From positions 1 to 58,581 of the IMG/VR virus record IMGVR_UViG_3300025096_001538: a stretch of 58,581 nucleotides of DNA, one strand, 5' to 3'. The DNA is from a virus. Positions within the stretch are counted from its first letter, which is position 1. Every line of letters starts with the position of its first letter. The notes beneath the pieces were generated by a model. It was not told where the DNA came from. It did not search any database and saw only the letters and a program-made list of their open reading frames with translations. The position numbers and the translations under genes are program-made. Of the stretch, positions 18,447-27,142 are shown in pieces.

Positions 18447-18477
18447 CTTTATTCTCCAATAAGTTTAATTCTTCAAC

Positions 18478-18487
18478 TATAAATATC
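18478..18487 (-). promoter_or_regulatory. GATATTTATA element before tail tube gene
   Basis: The sense strand reads GATATTTATA 31 bases before the tail tube ATG (18446). It lies after the sheath terminator, which supports a promoter role. Confidence 0.5.
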
Positions 18488-18552
18488 AAAAATTATAAAA
18501 ATCATCATAATCATTTTTCATAGTTTTATAGAAGTTTTATAGTATCTTCATA

Positions 18553-18562
18553 TATAAATATA
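18553..18562 (-). promoter_or_regulatory. Second element (TATATTTATA) in the sheath-tube gap
   Basis: A variant of the same element (TATATTTATA on the sense strand) lies about ten bases beyond the terminator hairpin and 106 bases before the tube ATG. Confidence 0.4.
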
Positions 18563-18571
18563 CCGAGCAAC

Positions 18572-18600
18572 AAAAAACCCCTCAAAAAAGAGGGGTTTTT
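18572..18600 (-). terminator. Rho-independent terminator after tail sheath
   Basis: A six-base-pair GC-rich stem (CCCCTC/GAGGGG at 18578-18583 and 18590-18595) is flanked by A and T runs, giving a long U tract on the sense strand. It lies 25 bases after the sheath stop. It is symmetrical, so it could also work in the other direction. Confidence 0.9.
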
Positions 18601-18624
18601 GTTTAGTTAATCTATTGATTAAAC

Positions 18625-21399
18625 TTATTCAGGAAATGTAGCTCCTGTTGGTAATACTACGAAGTCCAATACAATAAATTCAGCTGTCCGTGTTGGTTGG
18701 ATAAATATCTGACCAACAAGTTGATTTCTATCAACAACATCTGGAGTATTATTGGTATCATCCATTACTACTCTAAATGCGGATAAACCACTATTTGATT
18801 GTACAGACTCTAAGAATGGATTCACTATGTTAAGGAATCTATTTCTTGTAGCTGTAGTATTCTGTTCGAATACTAAATACCTACTTGATGAAGCGATAAA
18901 CTTCTTCAATCTAATCAACAATCTTCGTACATTAACCCTATCAAGTGCTGATGGTCTTGCTTGGAGTGTTTTCTGTCCCCAAACTACCACACCTTGACCT
19001 GGGAATGAAGCGATTGGATTAACTCTATCTTCATAAAGTTCATCTCTTTCAGAATGAGTCAATCTTGTTTGTGCTTCAAGTACGGTTGTTAATCCACCAC
19101 GATTCAGACCAGCTGGTGCGAACCATTCGTGTGCTACTTTATCTGTGTAAGCGATTACACCAGGTAACACAACTGAAGGCGGAACCCATACAGGTAACGA
19201 TGTATTTCTATCTACAATCTTTACCCAAGGATAATAGGTTGCTGCGTAATTCGTATCAAGTGCGGAAATTGTATTTACTGCACTTGCTATTGTACCACCA
19301 TGAATACCACAATCCAATACATAAAATGCATCACCACGAGCTTCACATTTAGCTATCGCGTGATTAGTAATCTTGGAATGTAATCCGTGAATTATACCAG
19401 GTGTTATCAACATATTGATATCGAACTCATCAGCGTTACTAATAGCGTTAATTGCTTTTTTGTAAGATACTGAACCACCAGTAGATGATGTTGAACAATC
19501 AAATCCTTGAGTATTGGTATTAACAATATTCGCTCCCGTATATTTAGGAACTGCTGGATTTGAACCATCAAAACCACCTTGAAATGGAACAACGAACTTT
19601 CTCTGTTTAATATGAGAAAGGTCAAGTGTTATCTTTTCAGTACCATCTGAATAAGTAGTTCCAAGTGTTGATGCGTCTGCATGTCCATTGAAATCCTCAA
19701 GACTCATTGTGGTATTTGAACCATTTCCAAATGAATTATGTGGTGCTAAATATTCTTCAGCATCAGCATTAGCGTAATCTACACCATATAGTACAGCACT
19801 ATCAAATTCACCTTGTGCATTTGATTGAGTTGCTTTGAATGTCCAAGCTGGAACAGTTGAATCATCACTACCATGTGGATTGTTAATTGACGCGTGTCCC
19901 ATTGGAACTAATGACTTTGGTATTTCATTGTTAGCAATTTCTGAATAATCTGATACATAGATGTATTTAGACAGATTTGGCCAATCACCATTGTAAGTGA
20001 GTTTACCATTTGCGTCTATTGTTACATATCTATCACCGATTCGTCTTGCGAAGTAATTAGGACTTGTTGGATCAAAATTAAGACCATCCCATTGTTCTAA
20101 GATATTATCTTTTGTCAAGTTATTATCATTTAAACCAGTCTGTCTTACTTGAAGTGAAAATGTTCCATAATCACTACCAGCAACTGAACCTGCCTTCTTA
20201 ATATTCGAAATAACAATCTTATATTTGTTATTTACATCACTACCATGTGAACGAGATTTAACTGCAAATAAACTATACCTTCCACCATTTAATGTCTGTG
20301 ATTGAATAGCGGGTGTCGCTGCGTTTTGATATGTTATACCTAAACCTAAAGTTCCATCTACGACTGATACAGTATTACTTGCGGAATATCCCGATGTAGT
20401 TTGTACATACTTGTAATTCTTATACAAATAAGCTGCTACCGTATTCTGACCAGATTTCTGAACTTGTGCATCTCTACTAAATACATCTTCAATATAAGAA
20501 GCGTTACTACTTCCAGTATTAAAACTGAAACTATATTTATTTACACTTCCATCTGCTGTCAAGCTCTTTGCTCCCCAGTTACTACCACTCAATGTTAATG
20601 AAGCTGATTCCCAGTTACCAATAATTGTACTACCTTCTAAATCTGCAGTTCCACTTGAACCACCACGAGATGGTACTAATACTGCGAGTACTTTACCACC
20701 TATTGCTGCGGCTCCACCTGCAAGTGATGTGCTAGTACTTCCAGATTTAAATGAAATACTATTTCCACCAGTTCCCGAAAGGGACGCCGTTACTACAAGA
20801 TTAACGGAATGGGAAACATTTGGTTGCCATACCGATGTAGATACTGGAATACCAGTTGCTGCGTTAATTTGAATAGACATTGACTGGATACGATTCTTAA
20901 ACTCTTCCCTATTATTAACTAATGATCCACTTCCAAGGAAGTAATATGAATTTGCTGAAGGTTCATCAGCTGGTAATGGTAAATCCACAGCTGTAAATTT
21001 AAACTTAGTTCCATCCGAACCAGTTATAGCAAATACATCATTTTCAGACATCCTCGACATACTAATTGATGCATTTCCATATTTTGCAGCCGTTGTAGTT
21101 CCTGTCGTAATTGCCAATGAATCTGCTGAGTATCCACTTGTGTTAAGAATACGAACTATCGTTACAGTTCCTGCACTCCTTAAATATTGTTCTACCGCGT
21201 ATGGTGTATAATAATCTTTGGTCGTAGTTCCAAACATTTCTTCGAACTCAGGAAAATTACTAATTTGAGTTGGTACAAAAGCAGGACCTTTAAGTGTTGG
21301 TCCTATTATACATGCTCCAATATCAGCAATCCCTTGTGGAAGAAATGATAAATCCCGTTCCCTCGTAAACACACCTGGCGATACGATTCTTTCTGCCAT
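18625..21399 (-). CDS. Tail sheath protein (gp18-like)
   Basis: 924 residues against 659 in T4 gp18. The N-terminus (A-E-R-I-V-S-P-G-V-F-T-R-E-R-D) and the C-terminal 250 residues (D-A-F-Y-V-L-D-C-G, G-V-V-V-W-G-Q-K-T-L, N-V-R-R-L-L-I-R-L, L-V-F-E-Q-N-T, and I-F-I-Q-P-T-R-T-A-E-F-I-V-L-D-F) are classic sheath sequence, forming the contractile core and the inter-subunit strands. The extra length lies in the middle (about 150-600), rich in Ser/Thr/Gly and likely surface-exposed on the sheath. It has its own terminator and two upstream elements, fitting high expression. Confidence 0.95.
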   Translation of the reverse strand: MAERIVSPGVFTRERDLSFLPQGIADIGACIIGPTLKGPAFVPTQISNFPEFEEMFGTTTKDYYTPYAVEQYLRSAGTVTIVRILNTSGYSADSLAITTGTTTAAKYGNASISMSRMSENDVFAITGSDGTKFKFTAVDLPLPADEPSANSYYFLGSGSLVNNREEFKNRIQSMSIQINAATGIPVSTSVWQPNVSHSVNLVVTASLSGTGGNSISFKSGSTSTSLAGGAAAIGGKVLAVLVPSRGGSSGTADLEGSTIIGNWESASLTLSGSNWGAKSLTADGSVNKYSFSFNTGSSNASYIEDVFSRDAQVQKSGQNTVAAYLYKNYKYVQTTSGYSASNTVSVVDGTLGLGITYQNAATPAIQSQTLNGGRYSLFAVKSRSHGSDVNNKYKIVISNIKKAGSVAGSDYGTFSLQVRQTGLNDNNLTKDNILEQWDGLNFDPTSPNYFARRIGDRYVTIDANGKLTYNGDWPNLSKYIYVSDYSEIANNEIPKSLVPMGHASINNPHGSDDSTVPAWTFKATQSNAQGEFDSAVLYGVDYANADAEEYLAPHNSFGNGSNTTMSLEDFNGHADASTLGTTYSDGTEKITLDLSHIKQRKFVVPFQGGFDGSNPAVPKYTGANIVNTNTQGFDCSTSSTGGSVSYKKAINAISNADEFDINMLITPGIIHGLHSKITNHAIAKCEARGDAFYVLDCGIHGGTIASAVNTISALDTNYAATYYPWVKIVDRNTSLPVWVPPSVVLPGVIAYTDKVAHEWFAPAGLNRGGLTTVLEAQTRLTHSERDELYEDRVNPIASFPGQGVVVWGQKTLQARPSALDRVNVRRLLIRLKKFIASSSRYLVFEQNTTATRNRFLNIVNPFLESVQSNSGLSAFRVVMDDTNNTPDVVDRNQLVGQIFIQPTRTAEFIVLDFVVLPTGATFPE

Positions 21400-21450
21400 T
21401 ATTTTTCTCCTATGTTATAATTTAAATAACTAAATTAGTCGTTTTTAGAC

Positions 21451-21473
21451 TATAAATATTTAATATAAATATC
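21451..21473 (-). promoter_or_regulatory. Paired late-promoter-like elements before tail sheath
   Basis: Two copies lie side by side on the sense strand: GATATTTATA (21464-21473) and AATATTTATA (21451-21460), 64 and 51 bases before the sheath ATG. The doubling fits a highly expressed gene. Confidence 0.5.
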
Positions 21474-21512
21474 GCCTAACTTTCTCAAACGATATGTTTG
21501 TGGGAGATTATT

Positions 21513-21812
21513 TTAAGTAGTTTCTGAAGTTTCTACTGGTGCAGGAGTAAATACTCCTGTTGCTGGATCTAAATTTCCAGGACCATACTTTTCATTCAAA
21601 TCAGCAACTAATTTTCGTTCAGTTTCTTGAACTTCACCGTACTCAACTTCCAATTTAGCCTTAGCATTATCCAATTGGTCTAATTGTTGTGTTACCAACA
21701 ACCTTTGAACCTCTAATTGTCCAAATTGTAGTTGTTTCTGTTGATATGAGCTTTGTAGGTCTTGTAAAGATTTCAATTCATCTTCTGTGAACTTTGTCTC
21801 TTTGTTAGCCAT
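21513..21812 (-). CDS. Small coiled-coil protein
   Basis: 99 residues. Residues 8-75 form an almost continuous predicted coiled coil rich in Gln, Leu and Glu. The tail is Pro/Thr-rich (residues 77-99). There is no signal peptide or membrane segment. It lies between the fibre genes and the sheath gene with its own promoter-like element, so a structural or fibre-assembly role is likely, but I recognise no family. Confidence 0.7.
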   Translation of the reverse strand: MANKETKFTEDELKSLQDLQSSYQQKQLQFGQLEVQRLLVTQQLDQLDNAKAKLEVEYGEVQETERKLVADLNEKYGPGNLDPATGVFTPAPVETSETT

Positions 21813-21851
21813 AACTTTTTCTCCTTATTATTATTTATAACTTATACAATA

Positions 21852-21861
21852 TATAAATATC
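21852..21861 (-). promoter_or_regulatory. GATATTTATA element
   Basis: Sense-strand GATATTTATA, preceded by CTT, 39 bases before the ATG at 21812. Confidence 0.45.
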
Positions 21862-21873
21862 AAGTAAATTACT

Positions 21874-22884
21874 CTAATTCACTTTTTTCTTTAGATCTTC
21901 TATCTCTTGTTTTAATTCCTTTACCGATTCTATTAATAACGGAACTAATCGTTTATAGTCAACTCCCAAATAACCATTTTTTCTTTCTACCACAATTTCA
22001 GGAATGACTTTTTTAACTTCTTGTGCAATTACCCCAACATCGTGTCCTCTATGTTGAGCCCAACCTGGTGATTTCTCGTTCCAATCAAACTCTACACCAC
22101 GAATACCATCTATCTTATCCAATGAACCTTGTATAACTTCTATATTATCTTTAAGTCTTTCGTCTGATGAGTTATATGCTACAACATCACCATCTGATAT
22201 TATATCACCAGATGCAGATACGATTCCAAACGAAGCGGTTGCAGAAGCACTTATATTTCCAGTAATTTCAAGGCCTGTGTTTAAAGTTTTTCCAACATAT
22301 TGATAAACAGACATATAGCAATATTGACTATCACTTGGATCTTTTGCGGAATTAAGAAATTGAATTACACCAGTTTTATAATCAAATACATAATCATTAG
22401 TTGAAACTATATCACCACTATCTACTGATTCGGATGTAACGGCACTTGATTTATAAAGAATTGCTAAATATCCTGGAGTAGAATCTTCAACCGTAGATGT
22501 TGCCAATCCAGCTATTGAATATTTAGGAGATATAAAATTAGTCTGTTGATTGCTATCTATTAACTGTGCACCAACTCCACTATTGCTTCCACTCGGGTCT
22601 AAAAAGAACCAAATTTCATTATTAGTATTTGATTTAGTCAATTTATGTCTATACCAATACTTCATAATGTTTTCACTACTAACCGAGTAAAAAGAACCAC
22701 TCTGTGAACTTCCACTATAAGGTAATCCAGATGATGGAATCTTACCAGTTTGAGTATATATCTCAGACGACTGTAAATCAAGTACACTTGTAAATGATTC
22801 TTGAGCAGTCGTGTAGGTATTATGCGTATATCTTCTTGACGCTAATAATCTACTTGATTTTGACCCTGAATCTATTTTTCCCAT
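21874..22884 (-). CDS. Fibre/tailspike tip protein with S74 intramolecular chaperone
   Basis: 336 residues. The last about 100 residues are a Peptidase_S74 chaperone: S-D-E-R-L-K-D-N carries the catalytic Ser-Asp start, followed by G-V-E-F-D-W, D-V-G-V-I-A-Q-E-V, P-E-I-V, the G-V-D-Y-K-R-L-V-P-L-L-I-E-S-V-K-E-L motif and a terminal coiled coil. Such domains trimerise fibres and then cut themselves off. The N-terminal 230 residues are Ser/Thr/Gly-rich, typical of a fibre shaft. It follows the 906-residue fibre gene by nine bases, so the two probably work together in adsorption. Confidence 0.85.
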   Translation of the reverse strand: MGKIDSGSKSSRLLASRRYTHNTYTTAQESFTSVLDLQSSEIYTQTGKIPSSGLPYSGSSQSGSFYSVSSENIMKYWYRHKLTKSNTNNEIWFFLDPSGSNSGVGAQLIDSNQQTNFISPKYSIAGLATSTVEDSTPGYLAILYKSSAVTSESVDSGDIVSTNDYVFDYKTGVIQFLNSAKDPSDSQYCYMSVYQYVGKTLNTGLEITGNISASATASFGIVSASGDIISDGDVVAYNSSDERLKDNIEVIQGSLDKIDGIRGVEFDWNEKSPGWAQHRGHDVGVIAQEVKKVIPEIVVERKNGYLGVDYKRLVPLLIESVKELKQEIEDLKKKVN

Positions 22885-22893
22885 TTCTTATCT

Positions 22894-25614
22894 CTAACTA
22901 AAAGTCAATGTTATGTCATCTATTGGTGTTGGATCACCTTTATATCTGACTATTACATAAAGTTCATTATCATTTGAATCTAAATACATTCCATCTGCAT
23001 TTCTTATTGGAACGGTATATGTATTACTTCCAATACTACCACCACTATTTCCATACAAACTAATTGCCGTGGAAAATGGATTTTTAAAATTATCTTGTGC
23101 TATATCTGCTTCAATTAAATTACTTGTAGTTGCTGTAGGATCATAAATCCTTGCCACACCCAAAGCGCTATTATTACCACTATTTTTACCCGAACTCTCA
23201 AATAATAATGCACATGAAACACCATTTGTGGTAGCGTTCCAAGCTATCAATGTATTATTATTAAGATTTACCGTCATACTTGATTTCGTTCCACCATCAG
23301 TTTGAAATCTTCTAATATAATACTTGTAAGTTCCACTACCATAACTTGATGGATACCAATATCTATAACTACCACCTGGATCTACCAAAAATCCTGGTTT
23401 CACTTGTAAGTCATAATTACCTAATTGATTTATTGCAAATGTAGTTGTCCATGCAGTTCCATTAAATGCCTGTACGTTATCTGCCAATTGTATTCTGTAA
23501 CTTTCACCAGTAAATGTTTCTGTTGTTCCTGCTAAAGTTCCACCATCATATCCTTGTGCTCTTCCATAAACTCCCATACTTCCACTTGTATGAGGTTGAC
23601 CAAACATACTTGCAGAATGATAATAAATTGTTTGAGTATCTAATGTCGAATAATCACTATCCCTATCCCTTGCCCTTGTCTGAACCGTAAATGTTTCATC
23701 AGTAAGAGTTGCTGAAGATTGTATATTCTCATCATTACCTGCAGCAAATAATACGGATGCAGATACTATTGCTATATCATTATAATATGGAACTGTGCTC
23801 GTACTTCTTGCACTTGAACCACCACTATCATAGATTGCATTTGCAGTTTGTATTGTTCCACCACTCGTGGAAATATTATCATTAGTTATCGATACACTAC
23901 CCACACCAACACTACCACCATTCATATCTGTTAATGTGGTTGTTGCTGCATATAACGGATTAAATAGTCCTGTAATTTTTGTTGATATTTCATAAGTAGA
24001 ACCAGTTACATAAGGTGCTCCACTTAAACTTCTCGACACACAGGTTAAATATCTTGTTGTTGTCCCAACATCTGCCAATGAGTTATCTCCTATAGCAGTA
24101 TTAATTGTAGATCTCGGTGCGAAAAAATATTTTTTATCAGTTCCATTTACATATGTAAAAGCTCCTGATCCAGTTGCTATTCCAACCTTTAAACCATGAA
24201 AATTATAATATCCACTTGCAGATACACTTGTGAAATCATTATTTAAGCTCGGATTAGAACCACTATATCTTCTTGTCAACGAACCCGTCATAGAAGTTCC
24301 ACCAAGATTTTCAAATTTACCATCTTGATATGCTGCAGGTATAACTGCAGGATTAGCAGATGCAATTTTTGCCAATTCCACACCACTCGTTGTTCCAAAA
24401 TCAGTCATCGTATAATCTATATAAGATTGTGTAGTAAATGTGTTAGATGCTGTTGTTGGCGTTGCAACACTTCCTGTATCACTAAATGATTGTGTTGCTA
24501 TTACTCTAACATCAAATCGTGTTGCCCCACCACTTGTCAAACCACCTAATCCAAATAATTCACTATCAGCTGATGATTGAACACTTGTTGAACCACCACT
24601 ATTGGAATCAAAATCTACATAGTAAGTTGGACCATTACTAGCGTAAAAAGTTATACCATCAAAAATCTTTTCACCAACACCTGTCCAATCCTTGTGAACT
24701 AAATAATTTAATGTTGTGTTACTTAATGATGTATAATTTTGTGGTAATCTACCAGCTATCTGACTTGCAGTTGAACCTAAATTATTATTATTTGTATCTA
24801 CACTTGCAAATGTTTTTGTATTTGCGGTTGGTGATGCTGTATCTATTGAATGACTAATTATTCCAGCCATAAATCTTAATATTTCACTCACATGAGTAGT
24901 ATTATCAAAATTGTTAAAATAACTACCTACTAAATTAGATTGCCATTGATTTGAAGTTGGATATCCATTTTGTATATTATTACTATATATAGCAGTAGAT
25001 CCACTATCTACTAAACTTATATTTATTGATTCTGAAACATTTAGTGATCCACTTACTTTCAAATCTTGAGTTGCTGCATAAAATGATCCCGTTTTTGCAA
25101 ATACTCCTGCAGAAACTCCAGTTAAACTACTACCATCACCTAATAATTTTCCAAACGAACCAGTTGCAGTTGAGCCACTTATATCACCAGACAAGTGAAT
25201 GTCTTTGTATCGTAGTGTAGAAGAGCCTAAATCTGTTGTATTATCCGATTCTGGTCTTAATAAAGTGGTAGCACTACCACCAAGTTTAATAAATGTATTA
25301 TCGGGTATAATAATTGAATTATTAGATCTATTACCACCCCCTCTAATTTCAACTTCTTCACCATCTTTAGCAGATATGTAAGTACTTCCATCCGATTTAC
25401 CAGATATTATCATATAATCATTTGAACCTGTCTGGTGTGTAGTTTTTAGTCCTACATAATTAGTACCTAAAGAATATGCTTCTTCTCCTAATACTAAACC
25501 ATCTCCATATATACTTTCCGATACATACAATGAACCAGTAATGCTATGACTACCAGAAATTACTAATGAACCAGTTAAGACACTATCTAATTGTTTTAAT
25601 TTTAACTGAGCCAT
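22894..25614 (-). CDS. Tail fibre-like structural protein
   Basis: 906 residues, rich in Ser, Thr, Gly and Asn. The first about 200 residues contain repeated short strands of the type S-G-S-L-x-V-S-(E/G)-S and a D-L-G-S-S-T-L-R-Y-K-D-I-H-L-S-G segment. These are typical of phage fibre shafts that precede an S74 chaperone, and such a chaperone is encoded by the next gene. The rest is beta-rich with no recognised enzyme motif. The start overlaps the end of the upstream zinc-ribbon gene by 13 bases. A host-recognition role is inferred from composition and context. Confidence 0.75.
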   Translation of the reverse strand: MAQLKLKQLDSVLTGSLVISGSHSITGSLYVSESIYGDGLVLGEEAYSLGTNYVGLKTTHQTGSNDYMIISGKSDGSTYISAKDGEEVEIRGGGNRSNNSIIIPDNTFIKLGGSATTLLRPESDNTTDLGSSTLRYKDIHLSGDISGSTATGSFGKLLGDGSSLTGVSAGVFAKTGSFYAATQDLKVSGSLNVSESINISLVDSGSTAIYSNNIQNGYPTSNQWQSNLVGSYFNNFDNTTHVSEILRFMAGIISHSIDTASPTANTKTFASVDTNNNNLGSTASQIAGRLPQNYTSLSNTTLNYLVHKDWTGVGEKIFDGITFYASNGPTYYVDFDSNSGGSTSVQSSADSELFGLGGLTSGGATRFDVRVIATQSFSDTGSVATPTTASNTFTTQSYIDYTMTDFGTTSGVELAKIASANPAVIPAAYQDGKFENLGGTSMTGSLTRRYSGSNPSLNNDFTSVSASGYYNFHGLKVGIATGSGAFTYVNGTDKKYFFAPRSTINTAIGDNSLADVGTTTRYLTCVSRSLSGAPYVTGSTYEISTKITGLFNPLYAATTTLTDMNGGSVGVGSVSITNDNISTSGGTIQTANAIYDSGGSSARSTSTVPYYNDIAIVSASVLFAAGNDENIQSSATLTDETFTVQTRARDRDSDYSTLDTQTIYYHSASMFGQPHTSGSMGVYGRAQGYDGGTLAGTTETFTGESYRIQLADNVQAFNGTAWTTTFAINQLGNYDLQVKPGFLVDPGGSYRYWYPSSYGSGTYKYYIRRFQTDGGTKSSMTVNLNNNTLIAWNATTNGVSCALLFESSGKNSGNNSALGVARIYDPTATTSNLIEADIAQDNFKNPFSTAISLYGNSGGSIGSNTYTVPIRNADGMYLDSNDNELYVIVRYKGDPTPIDDITLTFS

Positions 25615-25889
25615 TCTAATTCCTTATACTTCAATGCCTCTTGTTGTTTTCTTTCTTCCCAATACAAAGTCATTCCCTGTGAAATATTCTTTTTGTGTAC
25701 TCTACTCTTTGGTTTCTTCATCTTTTCTATGGTATCCATAGCAAGTTTTCTATCCGATTGAGCACACGACTTACAAACAGCATTGTTCCCTACAGCACGG
25801 TCAAAAGTGTCCTTTCGAGTATAATAAATAATTCTATTACAATCGGGACACTTTCGGTTTTTTCTGTCTCTCCAATGGCGTTTTCTCAT
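25602..25889 (-). CDS. Small zinc-ribbon protein with NUMOD3-like segment
   Basis: About 95 residues from the ATG at 25889; a TTG at 25907 would add six residues but overlaps the promoter-like element. It has C-P-D-C and C-K-S-C pairs about 26 residues apart, forming a probable zinc ribbon. A basic K-K-P-K-S-x-x-H-K-K-N-I-S-Q-G stretch then resembles the NUMOD3 DNA-binding repeats of homing endonucleases. No nuclease domain is present. It may be a remnant of, or accessory to, a mobile endonuclease, or a regulatory DNA-binding protein. Confidence 0.6.
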   Translation of the reverse strand: MRKRHWRDRKNRKCPDCNRIIYYTRKDTFDRAVGNNAVCKSCAQSDRKLAMDTIEKMKKPKSRVHKKNISQGMTLYWEERKQQEALKYKELEWLS

Positions 25890-25895
25890 ATCACT

Positions 25896-25905
25896 AATAA
25901 ATATC
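25896..25905 (-). promoter_or_regulatory. GATATTTATT element, unusually close to a start codon
   Basis: Sense-strand GATATTTATT lies only six bases before the ATG at 25889. If it is a promoter, the transcript would be leaderless, or translation starts further in. Confidence 0.3.
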
Positions 25906-25938
25906 AAGAAATGGAAATAGTAAAAGAAAAGTGGATAA

Positions 25939-26328
25939 TTAAATTAAATCTTCAATCATTTCCTCAATTTTTTTATTGAGAATCTTTATTTCTTTTAATC
26001 CTTTTTTAATCAAGGTAGGTTTACCTTTATTTATACCCGAAAAAACCTTACCCATATTTACTTTCCAACTGTCTCCATAGATTCTTAACATTAAAAAGGA
26101 GCGTTTTTCATCACTCATTTTTTCATCAATAGTAGATTCAACTTTAAAAGGTGGTCTATCTATATCCGTATAAACTTTTCCTAACTCTACATCAGTTCCA
26201 CCCAATCTTTCAAATTCCGTAAGACCATCTGGTTCTCTACCTTTCATCACAGGTTTAGACCACCTTTTTGGTAAATCTCTGAATGAAGTATCATTCCATT
26301 CTTTTAATAATTCTTTTAGTTTAATCAT
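25939..26328 (-). CDS. Leader-bearing small protein (putative internal head protein)
   Basis: 129 residues from the ATG at 26328, which overlaps the Nudix gene stop as ATGATTAA. The N-terminus M-I-K-L-K-E-L-L-K-E is the shared leader, with predicted prohead-protease cleavage after E10 (L-x-E). The mature part is basic, with a helical C-terminus (about 98-129). No known domain was recognised. It is the last gene of a three-gene leader-bearing block inserted between the LamG-type and fibre genes. Confidence 0.7.
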   Translation of the reverse strand: MIKLKELLKEWNDTSFRDLPKRWSKPVMKGREPDGLTEFERLGGTDVELGKVYTDIDRPPFKVESTIDEKMSDEKRSFLMLRIYGDSWKVNMGKVFSGINKGKPTLIKKGLKEIKILNKKIEEMIEDLI

Positions 26329-26722
26329 TCTCAATAGTCTCCTTAACCCACTTATTTATTGGACTTGGTAAATCACCTACATCAAAATATCCCCAATCTA
26401 TATGTTCATGATTTATTCTTGGGATAAATTTTGTATTTCCCTTTAATACATATAAATAGAACTCTCCACCATTATCTTTCTTATAGGTACTATTTAAGTC
26501 TGGAATACCATTTAATACTATCTGTGTTTCTTCCGTAAATTCTCTAACTGAACCTGCTAATGGTTCTTCTCCAATTTGTATATGACCTTTAGGAATATGC
26601 CAAGTACCAGATTTCTCTCCTAAACATAATAATACTTTATCATTCCAATAATATAAAACTCCACCAGTATCATCAGAATCGTTCTCGTGTCCTTCAAATA
26701 ATAAATCTTTTAGTTTAAGCAT
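26321..26722 (-). CDS. Nudix hydrolase with capsid-targeting-like leader
   Basis: 133 residues. A complete Nudix box occupies residues 46-68: G46, E52, R60-E61, E64-E65 and a final hydrophobic; the usual Gly near the end is Gln67. Nudix enzymes cleave nucleoside diphosphates linked to another group. Substrates range from oxidised nucleotides to NAD, capped RNA and diadenosine polyphosphates, and the substrate here is unknown. The protein begins M-L-K-L-K-D-L-L-F-E, the shared leader, with predicted cleavage after E10. That suggests delivery with the phage DNA rather than ordinary cytoplasmic expression. Both gene ends overlap neighbouring leader-bearing genes by eight bases. Confidence 0.88.
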   Translation of the reverse strand: MLKLKDLLFEGHENDSDDTGGVLYYWNDKVLLCLGEKSGTWHIPKGHIQIGEEPLAGSVREFTEETQIVLNGIPDLNSTYKKDNGGEFYLYVLKGNTKFIPRINHEHIDWGYFDVGDLPSPINKWVKETIEND

Positions 26723-27098
26723 TTGAATTACCTGTTTCTTTTCTTACGAAATCTATAACATCACCCTTATCTCCATTACCTTTAAAGGCTATTTTCTTAT
26801 ATGCATCAACCCACATCTTATCACCTTCAATTTGAATATATGCAGTTTTCATACGACCCGTTTTTTCTACTTCTGACCAAGAAATAATTTTAACTCTTGG
26901 ATGTCCACCTATTGGCCATATTCTATTATACTCTTTATCTCTTGCAGTTATGGATTTATAAGTTTCTTTATATTTTGCTTCCCTTAAAGGTGTTTTTGGA
27001 TGTGTTTCCATTACATCTTTAAATGTGGGAAGTGGATCACCAAACTTTCTATCCCACGCGTATTTGCTTTCTTTTAATAATTTTTTTAATTTTACCAT
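26715..27098 (-). CDS. Leader-bearing protein, paralogue of the 38140 gene at its N-terminus
   Basis: 127 residues. The start M-V-K-L-K-K-L-L-K-E is the shared leader. The next about 25 residues (S-K-Y, R-x-F-G-D-x-L-P-T, V-M-x-x-H) match those of the protein at 38140-38559, although the rest differs. The mature protein is basic, with short beta-strands in its second half (W-x-E-V-E-K, A-Y-I-Q-I). The function is unknown. It is first in the block followed by the Nudix gene. Confidence 0.7.
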   Translation of the reverse strand: MVKLKKLLKESKYAWDRKFGDPLPTFKDVMETHPKTPLREAKYKETYKSITARDKEYNRIWPIGGHPRVKIISWSEVEKTGRMKTAYIQIEGDKMWVDAYKKIAFKGNGDKGDVIDFVRKETGNSNA

Positions 27099-27142
27099 TT
27101 TACTTTCCTTTTTATACTATTAAATATCAAATTACCTATAAT

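Noticed and set aside
21481-21510. Possible terminator hairpin between the coiled-coil gene and the sheath gene
   Set aside because: The stem is only five pairs with a mismatch beyond and no clear T run.
27116-27130. Another GATATTTATA-type element before the 26715 gene
   Set aside because: It reads GATATTTAATA, with one inserted base; not counted as a true copy.
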